Part shown: piece by piece, positions 4,871 through 5,936 of the stretch | How positions within the stretch are numbered: the stretch's first letter is position 1 | Layout of the letters: each line of letters opens with the position of its first letter | Assembly (NCBI GenBank): GCA_002279765.1 | Contig: NCCR01000262.1 | Coordinates: 1-5,936 of the forward strand | Length of the DNA: 5,936 nucleotides | Source: Verrucomicrobia bacterium 12-59-8 | GTDB taxonomy: Bacteria > Verrucomicrobiota > Verrucomicrobiae > Verrucomicrobiales > Verrucomicrobiaceae | Direction: 5' to 3' | Notes under the pieces: model-generated | Told to the model about the DNA's origin: nothing | Database searches by the model: none | What the model saw: the letters and a program-made list of their open reading frames with translations, nothing else | Translations under genes and position numbers: made by a program

Positions 4871-5936
4871 TCATGGACTCACCTGCATCCACTTCACGGC
4901 TTCCATGCCTGAGGCAAGCTCCCGCACCTGCACCTCCCAGGTGCCCGGAGTTTCGTTCCTGGCAAGGTCCAGCCGAAGGACTAGCTCGCCGTTGTCCACC
5001 ACGTGATAGCCGTCAAATTCGGCAGGCGCTCCGTCTGCATCACGAATGCTAACAGCCACCGGAATGGCCGCAGGCATGGGGTTTCCGCCGGAAGTCATGA
5101 GCTTGACGCGCACTTCGGCCACATTCCCGCGAGTGGCGGTCTCAGGCACATCAAGCTGCATCTCGATCAGAGGCGAAGGCGAGAGCAGGAGCACCCGTCC
5201 TTCAGAGGGACCCAGTTTCAGCGGGATGACGAGCCCGCTATCATCACGCTTCGGCAGTAAAAAAGAGGCATGTGTGAGGTCATAGACGTTCATCTTGTCC
5301 TGCCCGAGATTCAGCTTGGCGGAGAGCGGGAGACCCGCCTCTTTCACCAGACCATGCTGGCCGACATAGGAGCCAGCCTCCCGGCGGTCATTGATGACAA
5401 AGAGACAAACCGCCTCCCCTGTCTGGCTGGCGTGAAGAATGACTTCGGGACTGTCACAACTCACTTGCGGCAGCCAGCCAAGGTCTTTGCACAAGCCAGC
5501 GAGTTTCTCCGGCAAAGGCAACGACGGCGAAGCTTGCGCGGGCACGACGTCTGCGGCGGTGCCGGCAACCTCGGGAGGAGCGCTCGCAGGCGCGTTACTC
5601 ACTGTCGGCGCCGACCAAGTAGCATCAGCTTTGAGCGCCGGGCAAAGTTGATCGTCAGCCAACACTTTCCCGCCCATTTCCTGCCACTTCCGAATTTGAT
5701 CAACCACGCTGGCGGGCAGCACATCGCAATCAGGCATGATCAAAATCTGCCGATCATCCAGACCGCCCTCAGCAAGGCTGTCCTCATAGAGAATGTCCGT
5801 TTGAATATGTGCATGCTGCAGTGCCTGCCACGCTTCCAGTGTGCTCGATGAACCACCACGATACAATCCGCGACCAGCCATCACTTGTGAAGTGAAGCTC
5901 TCCAGCAGCACCACGGGTGAACGCCACGGCTGGCGC
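4871..5936 (-). CDS. C-terminal part of a glycoside-hydrolase-like protein with GATase-like and beta-sandwich domains (5' end outside window)
   Basis: The frame is open from the right edge to the TGA at 4871-4873 (354 visible residues). A GTG at 5914 could be read as a start, but the frame continues upstream with RQPWRSP and enters mid-domain, so I treat the gene as truncated by the window. Visible residues about 1-105 look like a class-I glutamine-amidotransferase-like fold as in the trimerisation domain of GH42 beta-galactosidases: an AWQALQHAHIQTDILYE strand-helix, then ILIMPDCDVLP, then IRKWQEMGGKVLADD. The usual nucleophile cysteine is not found after the GGKVL strand, so it is probably a non-catalytic structural domain. 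An Ala/Pro-rich linker covers about 106-142. Then comes a beta-rich part with CLFVINDRR, VYDL and EGRVLLLSP, ending in an Ig- or macroglobulin-like domain (GELVLRL, then GTWEVQVRELASG). The overall pattern suggests a large sugar-acting protein; the catalytic domain would lie outside. The family name is inference from strand pattern. Confidence 0.75.
   Translation of the reverse strand, partial: RQPWRSPVVLLESFTSQVMAGRGLYRGGSSSTLEAWQALQHAHIQTDILYEDSLAEGGLDDRQILIMPDCDVLPASVVDQIRKWQEMGGKVLADDQLCPALKADATWSAPTVSNAPASAPPEVAGTAADVVPAQASPSLPLPEKLAGLCKDLGWLPQVSCDSPEVILHASQTGEAVCLFVINDRREAGSYVGQHGLVKEAGLPLSAKLNLGQDKMNVYDLTHASFLLPKRDDSGLVIPLKLGPSEGRVLLLSPSPLIEMQLDVPETATRGNVAEVRVKLMTSGGNPMPAAIPVAVSIRDADGAPAEFDGYHVVDNGELVLRLDLARNETPGTWEVQVRELASGMEAVKWMQVSP

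Noticed and set aside
5270..5851. 193-residue open frame on the plus strand
   Set aside because: Antisense to the glycoside-hydrolase-like gene, with no recognisable domain and unlikely composition.
5912..5914. GTG as the true start of the right-edge gene
   Set aside because: The frame stays open to the window edge, and the protein at this point is already inside a folded domain with no signal peptide, so the real start should lie further upstream.
1..5936. CRISPR arrays, tRNA or rRNA genes, insertion sequences, phage genes
   Set aside because: No regularly spaced repeats, cloverleaf-like sequence, transposase or integrase coding region was seen on either strand.

Overview
The window looks like a chromosomal segment of a Verrucomicrobia/Planctomycetes-type bacterium, with Verrucomicrobiaceae the best guess. 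The main reason is a 904-residue secreted protein with the DUF1587-DUF1595-DUF1592-DUF1588-DUF1585 architecture plus a cytochrome-type haem site, a family greatly expanded in those phyla. Secreted proteins with beta-sandwich modules at both edges and fairly GC-rich coding DNA fit this. No tRNA, rRNA, insertion sequence, integrase or CRISPR array is visible.

Layout: (1) 1-549 (+) is the 3' end of a gene whose product ends in an Ig-like stretch and a jelly-roll-like beta domain. (2) A 73-bp convergent gap with two small hairpins, one of which has the stop codon TAG as its loop. (3) 623-1797 (-) holds a two-gene unit read right to left: a cytoplasmic FKBP-type peptidyl-prolyl isomerase (1393-1797), then, 17 nt later, a classical short-chain dehydrogenase/reductase with a complete catalytic tetrad (623-1375). 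(4) A 140-bp divergent intergenic region with a perfect 7-bp inverted repeat. (5) 1938-4652 (+) encodes the large exported haem protein with two CxxCH sites and two tandem carbohydrate-binding-like modules. (6) A 218-bp convergent gap with several competing helices, one of which forms a plausible intrinsic terminator for the leftward gene. (7) 4871-5936 (-) is the C-terminal part of a gene running off the right edge; it resembles the rear half of glycoside-hydrolase-like proteins (beta-galactosidase trimerisation/GATase-like fold, then beta domains).

How the genes may work together: the isomerase and the dehydrogenase are probably cotranscribed. The large haem protein has its own start region and stands alone, without the DUF1552 gene that often accompanies this family. 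The three secreted or glycan-related products suggest an organism that degrades polysaccharides, but no dedicated pathway can be read from this window. Nothing here amounts to a clearly new system. The best leads are the duplicated sugar-binding-like modules inside the haem protein, its solitary setting, and the structured intergenic regions.
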